Translations under genes and position numbers: made by a program
Shown here: in pieces, positions 1 to 13,240 of the stretch
Layout of the letters: each line of letters begins with the position of its first letter
Position numbering within the stretch: the stretch's first letter is position 1
Assembly: GCF_022458985.1 (NCBI RefSeq)
Contig: NC_061772.1
Span: 3,645,501 to 3,709,500, forward strand
Reading direction: 5' to 3'
DNA length: 64,000 nt
Origin: Mugil cephalus
Taxonomy: Eukaryota; Chordata; Actinopteri; Mugiliformes; Mugilidae
The notes under the pieces: model-generated
Told to the model about the DNA's origin: nothing
Seen by the model: only the letters and a program-made list of their open reading frames with translations
Databases searched by the model: none

Positions 1-959
1 ACTGAGCCACAATGTCAAAATATTTGTTCACCCACCATCAACCTCGAGTGCCTCCAGCTCACTGCCATGTAGCACTACATTCAGTCAAAAAAAAAACTTG
101 CCTCTGTGAAAAAAACTGAGACAGCTCTTGACAGAACAGTTGTCTTTAGTCTTTATCAAGTGAAGCCTCTCCAACGAAGATATTAGATATAAGACGAGGG
201 TGAAACCACTGTGGAGGGTAACGTAGTAAATGTCACTTCTGCTTGGACCCCCTGAAACACAGACCTAACATTGCGTTAGCTCATGGTTAGCATTAGCATT
301 AAGGTGTAACAAGACTCCCCTACATAAGCATTAACTTACTGTAATTTCAGTCACAATTTAGAAATGTTACGCATGCTAAAACTGATGATGCATATTATTC
401 TTATCTGGTAAGAAGTGTGCCTGTTGTTGATTGTCTCACTCCAAACCAAAGTTGTCTGTGACTGGCAGTGGCTGGTATGTGATAAAACTTCAAGTTAGTG
501 TGTGCAAGGTGACATTTTCATGGTTGAAATTGAAAGTATTCACCTCAAGCTTCGCTCTGTTTCATCAGTTAACAGCATGACCTCACATGGACGTAGGCCA
601 TGAAGGGGTCTATAACTCATTTGAAGAGAAAAATCTGCATGAGGAAAATGACTGATACAGCCAGATTCCAGTGGATACCACACCACTACTATACATACAA
701 TGGCGGAGTCCAGGCAGGGTAAAGTCCATTTCACCACGTTCCAAAAGAAAAAAGAAGGATTTCACCCATGTCACCAGGTTGGTGTCTTCTTTAAAATTGT
801 GGTTTCTGATTGCATTAATGTATTTACCAAATCACAGCATACTTACTGTACACTGGATATAAATAGTGTGTGAACGCCAGAGAAGAATCACTTAAAAAGT
901 TGGGGCATCCCTTGATATGATAACCGCTCTGTTTGGATAAGAGTCTATCAGCTTAACAC

Positions 960-1620
960 ATCTTGAATATTTTCCCACTCTTCTTTGCAAAAACATTCCA
1001 GATATGTCAAATTTTGATGGCGTCTCCTGTGCATAGCCCTCCACAGACCCTCACAGATTTTCTATAGGATTCAGGTGTAGACTCAGGTATTCAAAACTCC
1101 ATTCCAAAACATAAATCTTTTTTTGCTCAAGGCATTCTTTTATTGATTAAGATATGTGTGATGGATCATTGGCATGCTGAAAGATGAAAGTTGTCTGGCA
1201 AATACCACTGCTACGTCGAGTTATTCATGAGTCCCTCCACTTTCGCTAAAGCGCCAGGTCCAGCTGAATAACAGCAGCTCTGAAACATGAAGCTGTGACT
1301 GTCATCCTTTATATTGTGTTCTTTGTTGATGGGCTGGGTTATTTTTGCACCAAGTTATCTTCTCCAAATTTGGGGGAAAAAGTTCAATCTGTGTGTGTAT
1401 TATTGCAATTTTAACCAGGGTTGGATATGTATCCTGCCACCCTACTTCATAGCCCAGACAGAAGAGTGGAGATTTGTCAGATCTGGGGAGCAATCGATAC
1501 AGTCGTCCAGACAGAGCTGCAGCTTCTTTAGTGGCGTTTGCTTGACTCTGTTGATGCTATGTAATGTGGCCCATGAACATGTGAGAAAAATCCATCAAGA
1601 ACAGAGATGAATTTGGTGGA
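960..1620 (-). mobile_element. Degenerate DNA-transposon-like repeat
   Basis: The plus strand reads like the antisense of a common fish repeat. It has the phrase TTTCCCACTCTTCTTTGCAA, then a block around 1220-1300 about a CCTCCACTTT / AACATGAAGCTGTGACTGTC-type segment, as in many fish introns. No open transposase frame survives and the borders are unclear. Recognition is from memory of the family, not from an alignment. Confidence 0.35.
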
Positions 1621-4070
1621 GGTGAAGATAGGTATGGAGTATGAGTTAATTTAACAAGGGTGTTTGGATTGTTTAAAGTCACTGCATGACTGCACCAGTC
1701 ACTGTACACTTATGTTGCCAGGTTCCTCTTGTGCTAGGAATGTACTTACTCTTAAGTAGGAGTTCTAAGAACTGTGATCATTCTCAGTTCTGGCAGTGGA
1801 GGCACACAAACAAGGGTTATTTTCTCAAAGTTTGAATTACAAAATATTCATTTCATAGTTGATTTCATCTTATTACTGGAGGAATGCCATTCAGAAGAGT
1901 GATTGTCCAATGACAAATCTTGTGTTTTCAGTGTCCTAGCTCCAAAATAGACTAAATGATGAATTGAGAGACTAACCGAACAAGATAAAGGTGGAAGAAA
2001 TGTAAAGCTTATAAATGGAGCACGTGGTAGTTACAGAATCTGCTACACACTTGTGCCACACAAAGTACCACACAAGTACCTGACAAACCAGTGGGACCAT
2101 AGGAGTGAAACATTAGGCTGCTGTGGGAAATTTGAAAACATGGCCTACACTTCACCTAATGTGCCTGCAACCTGAGAGCCTTGTCCTGCATGTAAATGTT
2201 ACTTCCCCTGTAACTGTTTCCCTGCTCGGGGAAGGGCAGGTTTGATTCATGGATACATTAGGATAATACAGGATATCACATTGTGTTGATTCAATCATAA
2301 GAGTCTTCAATGCTTAGAGATTTTATCTGCACTCAATGGAGCGCAGATAAAATTGGTCTTAAACATTCACATTACTCTAAGGATGAGATGAAATTTCACT
2401 GTCTGAGGGAGCTGATTCTCTGTGAACTGATTTCTGGTAGTGGTTCCTTCTGGTTGATGTTTTGTTAAATGTCATGTCTCTTCAAAGAAATCTTTCTTGT
2501 GTGAGATCCGATCTCCAACTTCCTAGAAGACCACGAGTAACTGTCTTTCCCAACTGTGCCGCTAAATAACTGGAATGCCACCAGGTAGGAAAGTTAATCT
2601 ATTGCCCATTAGAAAGAGTGATGAGAGCTTCTGTGTGCAAGCTCCTTTCCTTTAATGCTGTTTGTGAATGGACTTGCAAATTGCTCTGATCTGAAAACAC
2701 AAAGCATTCTCTCACTCCTTATAACGGACTGGGTAAGTGGCTGGACCGATGTGAATCTGTGAGAAACAGCCAGGAGTAAGAATCTCTTCCTGACATCAAA
2801 GGACTACCGTCTCACTTCTGTCAGCTTAGGCAGGGAGGGGTGACAGAGGGCCGCCAGGCAGACACATATCCCTCTGCAAACTGAGCCCGGAGAGCGCTCT
2901 GCACTGAATGGATGTTGATGTCAAGGCCTGCACCAGCGATGAAACCCCGGGTAAATATCATGCCAAAAAGAAAGCTGAGATGTCCACAGTCATCCATCCT
3001 TCCTGCAACGTGGTACCAGCTCACTTATGACCACTAAAACTCCAAAGGGGCTCTAATGGCAGTTTGATCAGACTGTGACGTGCTTAAATTGTGCCTACAC
3101 GATGCACTCTTCATCTCATATCATAACACAGTTGCAGACATAAGACACTGTAATGTTAATGACTATTAGTTGATGGTTTCCTCGAGCATTGAATCATGTT
3201 TTATAAGTATAAAACTGACGTTAGGAAATATATTAGTAATTGTACATTTATTTTAATGTTTTTTTGCACAATATATGTGAGATACTGCAAAGTTAACTGT
3301 ATTAGTCTGTGGTTTCATATAGTTTAAATTTAACAGTCCATACAATGTATGTCATTATTTGAGGAATTGCAATATTGGCCATTTTACCTTATTTTATGTG
3401 GCGCCGTGTGGATATTTGGTTTTATCCAACGCATCTCACTCAGCAGCATTCTTTGATTAGACAATGTTGTTTCAGTGAACCACACTGCCAAACGAAGGGT
3501 TATTTTTTTAATATATTATCCTAAAGCTCTTTTACTCGATGTTCATAGAGCTGACCAGCAAATAAATATATTGCTAAATATATTGCTGCACTTGTAAATA
3601 TGTAGGTTCAAGTAGTTGATTTATTTTGAGTAAAGTAAGTAAAGTTTCTGTTAAACTGTCAGCTCAGGTGAAAGTCAGTCTGTTTCAGTGCAGACAAAAC
3701 CTACATCACTGCCCTGGACAGTGTTTCAAAATCCATGGATGCAAAATCCTCACTCTAAGGCAGGATTGTATAAATGAACAATGTCTACATGACATTGAGG
3801 GGATTAGTGTAAGAGAGAATGTTAGTGTCCATTTACATTGCACAATAAGATGGTCACATTCAGATTGCATGCAAATAGCTCAAATGGACATTATATCTGG
3901 AGCATCACAGGATTCAGCTTGTCCATTTCCTCACCCTACTGAGGAGCTGACATGACTGACAAGTCAACAGCAACAAAAACTAAACGATGGAGTCCATGGT
4001 ACTTCTAATACTGATAGTAGCAGCTTAGAGGTTTTGGTCCATTGCAATGGACCACATAACTACTGGTTTT

Positions 4071-4263
4071 CACTGATCAGCCACAATATTATAACCACTG
4101 ACAGGAGAAGAAAATAACATTGATCATCTTGTGACAATACATTGTTCTGCTGGGAAACTTTAGGACCGGACATTTACGTGGATGTTATCCTAGACCAGAC
4201 ACCCCAACCCCATAGCAATGACACTCCGTGATGGCAGCAGCCATCCCCGGCAGGATGCAGTCT

Positions 4264-4337
<74 letters not shown>

Positions 4338-4605
4338 TGATTCAGGAACAACTCAAAAAAAAAACATGAAGAACAGAACAAGATCTAGTGACAATACACT
4401 AGATCCTATCTACTGATCACGTATCTGTAGGATGATCCACAGAGGCCCCTCCCCTCAACCCATAGCACCCAAAGACCCAACATCCTTTTACCAGACACCA
4501 CAGGACACCCTTGTCCATTCTCTGATGAGTCACAACTGTTTTTGAGGCACAAGGGAGACCTACACAATATTAGGAAGGTGATCATAATGTTATGCCTGAT
4601 CAGAG
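4071..4605 (+). mobile_element. Short non-autonomous Tc1-like element, copy A
   Basis: It begins CACTGATCAGCCACAATATT and ends with the near-inverse TCATAATGTTATGCCTGATCAGAG, so the termini are inverted repeats. Just inside the right end, GGAGACCTACACAATATTAG matches the end of a widespread fish Tc1-like family. At about 535 bp it is far too short for a transposase gene; the middle holds a CA tract. Three more copies are at 5555-6015, 39278-39780 and 56385-56827, sharing CATAGCAATGACACTC and CCACAGAGGCCCCTCCC segments. Confidence 0.7.
4265..4335. repeat. (CA)n microsatellite inside Tc1-like copy A
   Basis: About 35 uninterrupted CA units. They sit exactly where copy 39278-39780 has about seven units and where the two reverse copies have only a few GT units. 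Confidence 0.97.
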
Positions 4606-5554
4606 TAAAGAAATATTGTACTGTAGTAAAGAGTGCTGCATGTTGAGTTATGTGCACAATGCACTTGGTCAGAAAAATATTCTGTATTTTGACTGAATGA
4701 CATTTTGATCATGTATGTATACTAAATACTCAGGTCTTGTTTGCGAGGAAATCTGGATTTCAGTCAGACTTTCTGAACAAAGAGTAGAGAAACAAGCTTA
4801 GTTCATAAACAAATGTAATTCTGCTCGCAAACTTAGTTTCATTGTCAAAAATGTGCAACATTACAAGGTCGTTTTCAGTTTTTATCACACTCAAACACAC
4901 ACCTGAGCTTGTCTCCCTGTTGAGAAATGCAATGCCTTAATGGCAGCACCACAGAGGACATATCACCTGTTCTCCTGTTGCAGAGAAATTCTTAGAGACT
5001 AAACAAAGTACACAGCTCCAGTGGAACTGTTTCAGACACATGTTGAATCAATACGCTCTATTGTGTTGAAACTCTGAGCTGAGCAGTTCTGTGAGAGACT
5101 CCCACAGCTTCTAGGATAGCTGGTCTGTTCTCTCGTCTGTTCAGGGAAGCATGAGTGGATCCATGCACATTCTGACTGGACACAGTCAGAGGAGGTCATT
5201 GACACCGTCCACAGATCATGGCATCTTGCGTTGTCTCTTCTGTGAAAAAAAAAACAAAGGAATGCAAAGTATTTTACAGTTTGTGCAAGTAAGGCCTGCT
5301 CTAATCCACCTTGCTGGTCACACAGATTCTTAAGATCAGAGATAAAAACCCAACACAAAAATTCACACTCATGCCATCTAAAAATGAAAACAGGATATCT
5401 TGTTTGAAAATTACTACTTCTACTAAGACATAATAAATTGAAGGGTCTATTTTGAAGTGTAGTACCGGTTCAAGATATTGCAAGATGTCCAAGGTAAAAG
5501 GAGGGGATTCAAGAGTTACTTGGCATCTGACCTCAACGATGTTAAAATGGGCAC

Positions 5555-6015
5555 TTACACCAGGCATAACATTATGACCACCTTCCTAGTGCTTTGTCGA
5601 TCTCCTTTGTGCCTCCATAGCAGTTGAGACTCATCAGAGAATGGACATGGGTCTTCTGAGGGTGTCCTGTGGTGTCTGATAACAGAATGTTGTTAGTGGG
5701 GGTCTTTGGGTCCAATGGGTTGAAAGGAGGGGCTTCTTTGGATCATTCCACATATACATATACTTGTTCAGTTTAGTTGTTCCTAAAGCATTTTTTTGTG
5801 TGTCAGGCTGCATCCTGCTGGGGATGGCTGCTGCCACCGAGGAGTGTCATTACTACTGGAGTGGGGGTGTCTGGTCTGTTCTAGGTGGGTGCTACATGTC
5901 TACATCCACATGAATGACAGGTCCAAAGTTTCCCAGCAGAACATTGAGTTGTCACAAGATGGTCAATACTAATTACTTCTCTTGTCACTGGTTTTAATGC
6001 TGTGGCTGACCTGTG
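5555..6015 (-). mobile_element. Short non-autonomous Tc1-like element, copy B
   Basis: Reverse-oriented relative of the element at 4071-4605. It opens with AGGCATAACATTATGACCACC and closes with GTGGCTGACCTGTG, a decayed inverted terminus. The internal segments (GGCTGCATCCTGCTGGGGAT, GTCTTCTGAGGGTGTCCTGT) are shared with the other copies. The GT seed here is only a few units. About 460 bp, with no coding capacity. Confidence 0.65.
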
Positions 6016-6049
6016 TACAGGATACAGGTGATGAGCGTACAGTGTGTAC

Positions 6050-6320
6050 ATTCATAGACTTGTCCTGAAGCCACTTCAAGGTTGTCTTGGCTGTACGCTG
6101 CAGGTCATTGTCATCGAGGACGGAGAGCTGTTGCCACAGTCTCAGGTCACATGCACTCTACAGTAGGTTTTCTTCTAATGTATTCGACTGCTTTCATCCT
6201 TCGTTCTGTCCTGACCAGTTCCTCTGATCTTGCCAAAGAGAAGCACTCCCACAGCAAGTTACTGTCATCACCATGTTTCACAGGAGGTATTGTATCAACC
6301 AGATTTGGAGGATGGATATA
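6050..6320 (-). mobile_element. Fragment of a second Tc1-like transposon family
   Basis: The plus strand carries the antisense landmarks of an abundant fish Tc1-like transposon: CTTGTCCTGAAGCCACTTCA, GTTGTCTTGGCTGT, CAGGTCATTGTCAT and CATCACCATGTTTCAC in the expected order. Only about 270 bp survive and the frame is broken. Recognised from memory of the family. Confidence 0.55.
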
Positions 6321-6619
6321 CTGAATCTAGCTCATTAAATTATTTTGTTTTTCATTCCCCATTTACTCTTATTGTTCCTTTCTTGACACAATTCTTCCTT
6401 TTGGTTCTGGTTCTCTTTTATGTTCTAGATTTTAGTTTCATGTTTGTGTCTCTTTGTTTCTCCTTGCTTTGAGCTCTCATTGCCTTGTTTATCCATTTTT
6501 AACTGGACTCTGTCAAGACCTGTGAAGCCTATAAGAACACCCAAGTCAGGTTTAAAAAAGCCTAAAAGACTATTATGGTCGCCTTTTCAAAAATATTTTT
6601 TGAATGTTATATTCAAATC

Positions 6620-6750
6620 AGAATCATAATTTTATTATTTACCACAACAGTTGCTAAATAGCAGCAAATATGTTAGATCTCAAAATTACAAAATTACAAA
6701 ACAAATAAATTACAAACAATTTACAAAATACGTTGAACAAAAAGAATTAT
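6620..6750. repeat. Possible LINE-tail-like repeat fragment
   Basis: TCAGAATCATAATTTTATTATTT followed by A-rich direct repeats (AAATTACAAAATTACAAAAC) resembles the inverted 3' tail of fish retroposons that begin AGAATCAGAATCAGCTTTATT. Too short for a firm class. Confidence 0.25.
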
Positions 6751-7302
6751 ATACGTGGATGGACACAGGAAGGAAAGACCTTCTGTGACATTCAGAGGAG
6801 CATTTAGTCATTCCTTAAGAACAGATGAATGTGCTCCTCTGACTTACCAGAATCCAAGACTCCCTCTTTACCGTATTAAGATTATCTAGCTCTGCACAGA
6901 GCTGAATAAGTTTGCTGAGTCATGGGCGTCATTCACCATCAGGCTTTAGAGTCAGCAGGCCAGAGTAAAGAACGTGGTCCTGGCCACCACAGACTTATGA
7001 AGCATCCACAGCACTGTGTCACCATGGTGTCACTGGAACAGAACCTCTTCAGGAATGTTCTTATCTCAATTCAAACATTCATGGTTTCTTCCTTCCTCTC
7101 ACAACTGACGTCTCTGCTTTACAAGACTGAGCTTCCATGTGTCCTTTAATAGCAGCTTTTTACAGTATCATGCTTCCTCAAAATCTCATGTAACTAAACT
7201 GACTCTGCATTGTTCTGGGAACAGTGACGCAGAATGTGTCCATTAACTACCATATAAAGAAAACATTTGAATTTATTTGTAGCACCAGGAATTTGTAATA
7301 CC

Positions 7303-7870
7303 AGGGGTGGGAAGTAACAAAGTACAAATACTTTGTTACTGTACTTAAGTATATATTTTCAGGTATCTAGTATTTAGTATTTATTTTTCTGATGACTTTT
7401 TGAAGCAGCAATGGCAGCATGGAGGAAGGAAGTGTCACTTCAGAAGATTTGGAAAAGCAAGACCTTCCCATCCATGGCCTTATTTAAGAGAATTGTTCAA
7501 TGTTGTCGGTGCCCAGAATGATTCATGGTGAATTTGTCATAAAATCCACAAGCTTCTGGCTTCAAGGAAAGACAAACTGTTAAAACCAAAGCTGTTAAAA
7601 TGATTCAGCTGTTCAAGACCTCTGGTCAGTTCAGTCTAGATTATTCTGTCAGAACTTTTTTCATTTTTCAAACTTACCAACAGATGTATTGTTTCCATTA
7701 ATGACATTCTTTTATTTATTTTTTTTACTTTTTATTAAGTACATTTCAGAGCCTGTGCTGTCTTACTTTTATTTGAGTAAAGGAGTTGAATTGGTACTTT
7801 TCTTTTACCAGAGTATTTTTTTTTTTTTTTTTTACGCAAGTATCTGTACTTTTACTAAAGTACGGTATGT
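7303..7870. repeat. Interspersed repeat rich in TACTT/AAGTA, interrupted
   Basis: The left part (GGGGTGGGAAGTAACAAAGT, TACTGTACTTAAGTA) and the right part near 7735-7870 (TTACTTTTATTTGAGTAAAGG, TGTACTTTTACTAAAGTA) are the two ends of a repeat common in fish introns. The roughly 320 bp between them look different, so this may be a nested insertion or a badly decayed middle. I cannot assign a transposon class. Confidence 0.45.
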
Positions 7871-9809
7871 CCCTAACCGGACCTTCTCGCTGGGAGGCAT
7901 CAGGGCTAACCACAGATCCACAGTGTGATTTCTTAGAATACATTTATATCATTTATATAAAGGGAAAATTAAATATACACACATGTTCCCGAAATGGAGA
8001 ACATTATCATCACAATGAATGGACTCGGAAACCAGTCGGCCCTCCGATGCTGAAATGAAATAATGGCACGAATGACTCTTAATAGAGACACAGAGGATTT
8101 TATGTTCTTTTGTGATGATGAAAGATAGGCATGTAACTGCAATGAGAGCAATTAGCGTTGACTAAAAGAGGGAGGAAAGCAAGCGCCAAGAACTCTCAAT
8201 GAGAGCAAAGATGAGAATGAAAGAGAACAGAAGAGTTTCCATTTTTGACCAGAGTCACATGTGAGACATTGTACTCCAAATGAACTGGAAATAGCTGGCG
8301 AGTAAGACCATTCAAATCAGGAAGCCAAGTCAGACCTGAGAATCTGCCACTTGAAACAGTAGTGTTCTTTTCTGTGCTGCCTTTCCCTCCAAAAGCAGGC
8401 TGTTGTGCAATGTTTTTACATTATGTGAATGAACGGAGGCAAAGTTTTAATTAACTCTACTTGAATAGTGAGGATTCTTTCATGCTTATGAGCGATTCAG
8501 CAAGAGTTGGTCCTTCTTTGGAAGGTTATGAACCAGTGAGCAAGATGGAAGTGCAGCAGTGCCATCTGAACAAAAGATGCTGTACTTTGCATTTCAGGGA
8601 TTCTCCATTTTATATCTTTAGGAAGCTACTTAAGTTCACTCACAACATTCATCAATGCTGGACGTAGCCACAAGAACAGAGGAACCTTGTTAGGCATTTA
8701 AGGACGCACATGTTCAGCTCCAATACTCCATCCGGTGTTGTTGGCTATTAAGAGGACAGTGAGCTCTTGTAGATATTCTGCAGCATTTTTAATGACAGCA
8801 TTTTTATGATTGTATAATTAAAATTAGATGAGAAAGCCTTTACGTGTTCTGCAGTGGGGAAATTGCAGTTTACAACAGCATACAAAGGGCAGAAAAATAA
8901 CAAGAGTAAAGAGTGTACAGTATAAAAGATGAATAATGAAATAAAATAGAGACCCAAAGTGGGCCAGGAATACATTCCCCACATCATTACACCACATGAG
9001 GAAGCAGAAGTGATAGCAGGTTGCAGGGTGTTCAATGACTGTCCCAAAATGGGAAATGACTTTCCAATTAATTAAGCTTTTCAATAAGGCTTTTTAACAA
9101 ATACAGTGATGGTTTAAGAAAGTCTTTTTCGAGAAGATAGTTATATGTAAATATAGAGAGGTTAGTATATGAGTACACATATGAAACTATGCAAGATAAT
9201 TAATAATCAGTAATTCTGATTCAAAATACATATCTCTGTACATACATAACACAATCTGTGTTTACTGTGTACTAAGGCAACTGAATCACTCAGTGTGCTC
9301 TTGACTTCTTGTATTACTTCACAGAAATACCACTATTTTATTATTATTGACATTCTCCATAATTATCACACTTGACCATCACTTAGAAGTAAAGTACAGC
9401 CAGTGAACTGAATGGAGACTGCCTTTGATCTGACCTGATATGAATAAATGACACAGTGTTAACAGAAAGGTCATAAGCAGTCCTTAGCCACGTACACCCA
9501 GCAATTATGAAAATCACCGCCTACACATCCGACCTACCATACTACTGCACTTTTTATCTTTTAAAACACACCCTGTTCTCTTTAATTGTACAGTTTCCAT
9601 AGTTTATCATCATCATCATTATTTTTTTATAATAATTTTATAATTATTGTTCTTTATAATAATATTTTTAGGCACATTATCCAACAGCAGACAATCTTCA
9701 CTTGAACTGTGCAGGATTTGATTAGTTTCTGGTGATATGTATTTGTGCAATGAGAGAGGGAGTAGCCTAAAGTCAAAAGACCTCATAACATATCTTGACT
9801 ACCTCAAGT

Positions 9810-9812
<3 letters not shown>

Positions 9813-9860
<48 letters not shown>

Positions 9861-9881
9861 AAACACACGCACACACGCACG

Positions 9882-9950
<69 letters not shown>
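9813..9950. repeat. Compound (CA)n microsatellite
   Basis: About 138 bp of CA units with interruptions between roughly 9855 and 9890 (CAGACACAAACACACG, GCACGCACGCAC), followed by a pure CA tract to 9950. Confidence 0.97.
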
Positions 9951-9951
<1 letters not shown>

Positions 9952-10303
9952 ATGACTAAAGGGTTTGTTGCAAATAGTTATCGGGGTCCTGAAAACAAAT
10001 GGAGAGTAAAGGGTGAAAATGAATTATAACAAGGTGGAGAAATATTAAGTGCGATACTAAAATGATCCTTCGCCACTTCTTCATCATTCCAAAAGTCAGG
10101 AACTCAGAGACATGGCTAAGGTAACTGGCTGAAACATGACCACCACTGAATAGAGGGTATGCACGTGATGTCACAGCAAATGGACGTCTCCTTGGTTACG
10201 GCCACTGAGTGGCAAAAAGTGACAGCTGAGCATGGAGATTAGCCACATTAGTTTGAATCATAGGCTTTAATAGCGTCTAAACTGTAAAACTAAATTTAAA
10301 AAA

Positions 10304-10465
10304 ATGGGGAAGAGCTGTTGTGCTACTGACTGTACCAACAGATTTGAAAAAGCAGTCGATGATTTTAAAAGGCTCTCTAAATCCAAAGGAAAGAGAAGTA
10401 AATGGATCCCTGCATTTCAAAGAAACAAGTGGAATCCATACACCAAAACCTGGTGTTGTTGTCAG
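10304..10465 (+). pseudogene. Orphan THAP-type zinc-finger exon, degenerate
   Basis: ATGGGGAAGAGCTGTTGTGC opens a frame whose first 54 residues look like a THAP DNA-binding domain: MGKSCCATDCTNRF (first two zinc Cys, Cys6 and Cys10), RSKW and RNKWNPYTKTW. It stops at a plausible donor (CAG|GTAACA). The expected WxCxxH end reads WCCCQ then V, so the third Cys is present but the zinc-binding His is missing, and the family Phe/Pro positions before the Trp are also lost. No matching second exon follows. THAP domains occur in host proteins and in P-element-, Kolobok- and ISL2EU-type transposases; a transposon origin seems likelier here. Confidence 0.45.
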
Positions 10466-13103
10466 GTAACATTGATTTATGATGTATTTTTTTTGATAAA
10501 GTCATACCTTAAGGAGACGTTGTATCACTCATTCTGTCTCCGTGCCTCCTGCATCAGGTGAAGTGCTTTCACCACAAAATGAACTGATAAAATAGTGCAG
10601 CTAACAGCTGGTTATGGTAACAGGGGGGTGAAGGCCATCAGAAAGAGGTTCTTTGTTTTCTCGGGGTTCAGCACAAGGCAGTTGAACGTCACACAACTGA
10701 CCCCTGATAGCTGCTTGTCTCCTGGACCGAGCAATAACATAAAGAGTCCCTTGAGAGTGGCCAGCTGAAAGGAGCCAATGGCAGCTCCTGGAATGCCTTC
10801 TCATTTCCTGGAGGACGAATATGTTTCATTCATCTTGCAACAATAACGTTTTAACCTGTGTCTGAATTAGGGGACTTCAAATGATTTTTGCACATCTAGT
10901 ATTGGTTTAGAGTATTTGCGTAACCAGGTCTGTTCTAAGTGAGTTCAAGTGAAGGAAAAGAAAACAGAGATTCTCAAGTATTCTCTCCATACAGGTTTCA
11001 GCTCCCCTCGGTAGGCATTCCTCCTCAAGCTTGGAATTACAGTTAGCAGACCATTCAAACTAGAGCCAACTCCTCAGCTAATCTGTATTGGATGTCGTGG
11101 GGTAGAGGTCAGTGTACAGCGTTTTTTTCCCCCCTTCACCTCTAATAGTTTAGCTAACGTCCAGTGTATAATGGGACCACACCCAATCACGATGATCACT
11201 GCTGTTCAGTGTTATCCAACTACATAACTGTTATGTACTGTGGAATGGGGGAAGCGAAGTGAATGATCTTGGATGACACTGTATATGTTTTTGTAGCCAA
11301 CAAAACAAATGTACATTCAGTATGTCCAGTCAGTTGTTCATTTCCTTTTCTCCACTGCAGCATTGTGATTGATTTTATTTCTTACAGTTCATGTTATGTT
11401 GTCACATTTGTTGTATGTTTGATGTGTGTTATTTTCCTCATTTCTCTTGTATTGTTGTGGTTGCTATGCTGCCAGCCATCTGCCACAGAAAGTCCCTGCA
11501 ACTTTGATCACCTCCTGAGCAGTGTTCAGATTTAATTGAAAGGGGTCAGGAAACCTGTGAAAACAAAGGCAGAACCAGTGACAGTGGATACTTTTATAGG
11601 TCCCGAAGTTCTTATGGTGGAAAGGGGGTGCTGCCAAACCGAAATGATGAGCTTAAAGAGGCTAAAAGGCGAGGATAGTGATAATGTTCAGTGGGTTCAC
11701 CATTGCTAGATTTGATGTTAAAAAGTGAAAAAGATGAAGAAATACAGCAGCAAAACATTGGGAGAGCATTATTCTGATGTTGCCTGAAGAAAACTCCCCA
11801 CTTTCTCATATTACATTATGAGAAACTTTTTGAGAATAAAAGTTTGGCACGAATATATATATCATAGAAGATATGCACATGTTTGATTTAGGTGGGACAA
11901 CATTGAGGTGCCATACCAGGTAGAAAAGGAAGAAGCATTTATATATTTTTAGACAGCACACAGTGCTGTACGAACTAGCGACAAAGCTGCTATTGTTCCT
12001 ACTGTCTGAGGGCTTGCTGGCCCACAGAGGGATGGCATTGTTTTATCATGTAATGCTACCAGTGATCTGTTCAGCGATAGCACCCTATGTTTGGTAAAGT
12101 AAGACAGAAGTATATCACAGCCTCTATTAGGTCACCTCAGCTCGGTGCAGGGTTTGACTCAGTGCTTCTGAGAACAAATGAAGGCGAAAGCAGAAACCGC
12201 CTCTTTTAAGACAGCATTCCAGAGGGAAAAAAGAAAGGGGAAATAAAGAAGGAAGGGGGAAAATGCCTTCTGTAAAATGATACAGAGCTCAGGAAAGATG
12301 CTTGACAAAGTGCCATTTTCAGATTTCTTTGTTGCTTTTATTTATATTTGGCCTGAGGTAGGAGACACATTCAATCAAATTTGCAAGAATTTTAAATCTT
12401 ACAGCCCCTCCAAGCTAAGCAGGCACGCACATGTGCAAAGCTATCCTCTGAAAGGTAACACCGTGCTGGCAAAGTGAGTGGAATGACCTGGACAGGATCA
12501 GTCGTGATAATTATGAGATGATACCTTCCCCACAGAATCCACTCCCTCCCACTCAACTGGTTTATTTACTACTCCTTAATGACAAGAATCTTTAATGTTC
12601 AGTATTGAAGAAAGTCAAAGTCCCCACACTGACAAATCACCATTTTATCCAGGCTGGGATTAAAGGGGGATTTATGAATGGATTATCCACATTACCCTTG
12701 CCAAAAAGAACCTCTTTACCTTTGTAACAACCAAGAGATGAAACGATTACCATAAGATGTTATTCAGCAGAGGACTTATTAAAACTGCATTTAATGTAGC
12801 TTGAATAACAATAAGAATCATTCAACTAGTGCAGGTGTTTTGTGAACAAGCCACTTAACTACAAAGCATCCCCAACACCACCCCACACCTCCTCATCCAT
12901 GGTGGAAACTTCACATGCAAACACCATTCAGCCTCCTCATCCACCCAACACAAAGACAGCAGCTGGAAGCAAAAGTTTTGAGATTTCCATTGGTGTAAGG
13001 CTCATTAATTGTGTTTCTTCTTCTTCAGTTCTCGTTTTTTTTTTTTTTCAGAAAATACACTCAGCTTTCATTGCCACATATAACCTGTATTTATCCCATG
13101 CAT

Positions 13104-13240
13104 GATGGAGCAGGGGGTAGCAATGCAAGGCCCTCGAGGAGCAGTGGTGGGTTTAGGTGCTTTGTCAAGGCTCAGTGGGAAATGAACAAGTGACTTCATG
13201 GTCTCAAAGCTGCCTCTGCTCATCAGATCTTGAGGTACTC
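13104..13240. repeat. Possible retroposon-like fragment
   Basis: GAGCAGTGGTGGGTTTAGGTG and TGCTTTGTCAAGGCTCAGTG resemble the diverged block (GGTGCCTTGCTCAAGG type) seen in many vertebrate retroposon relics. The copy is short and decayed. Confidence 0.25.

Noticed and set aside
4190-4416. ORFs of repeated VC or TH residues
   Set aside because: Direct translations of the CA microsatellite.
11263-11535. A 90-residue hydrophobic plus-strand ORF
   Set aside because: T-rich DNA gives hydrophobic frames by chance; no family resemblance and no splice context.
12405-12480. A 5S rRNA-like patch (AAGCTAAGCAGG)
   Set aside because: Only about 12 bases match the 5S internal region; the flanks do not follow 5S or a 5S-derived SINE.
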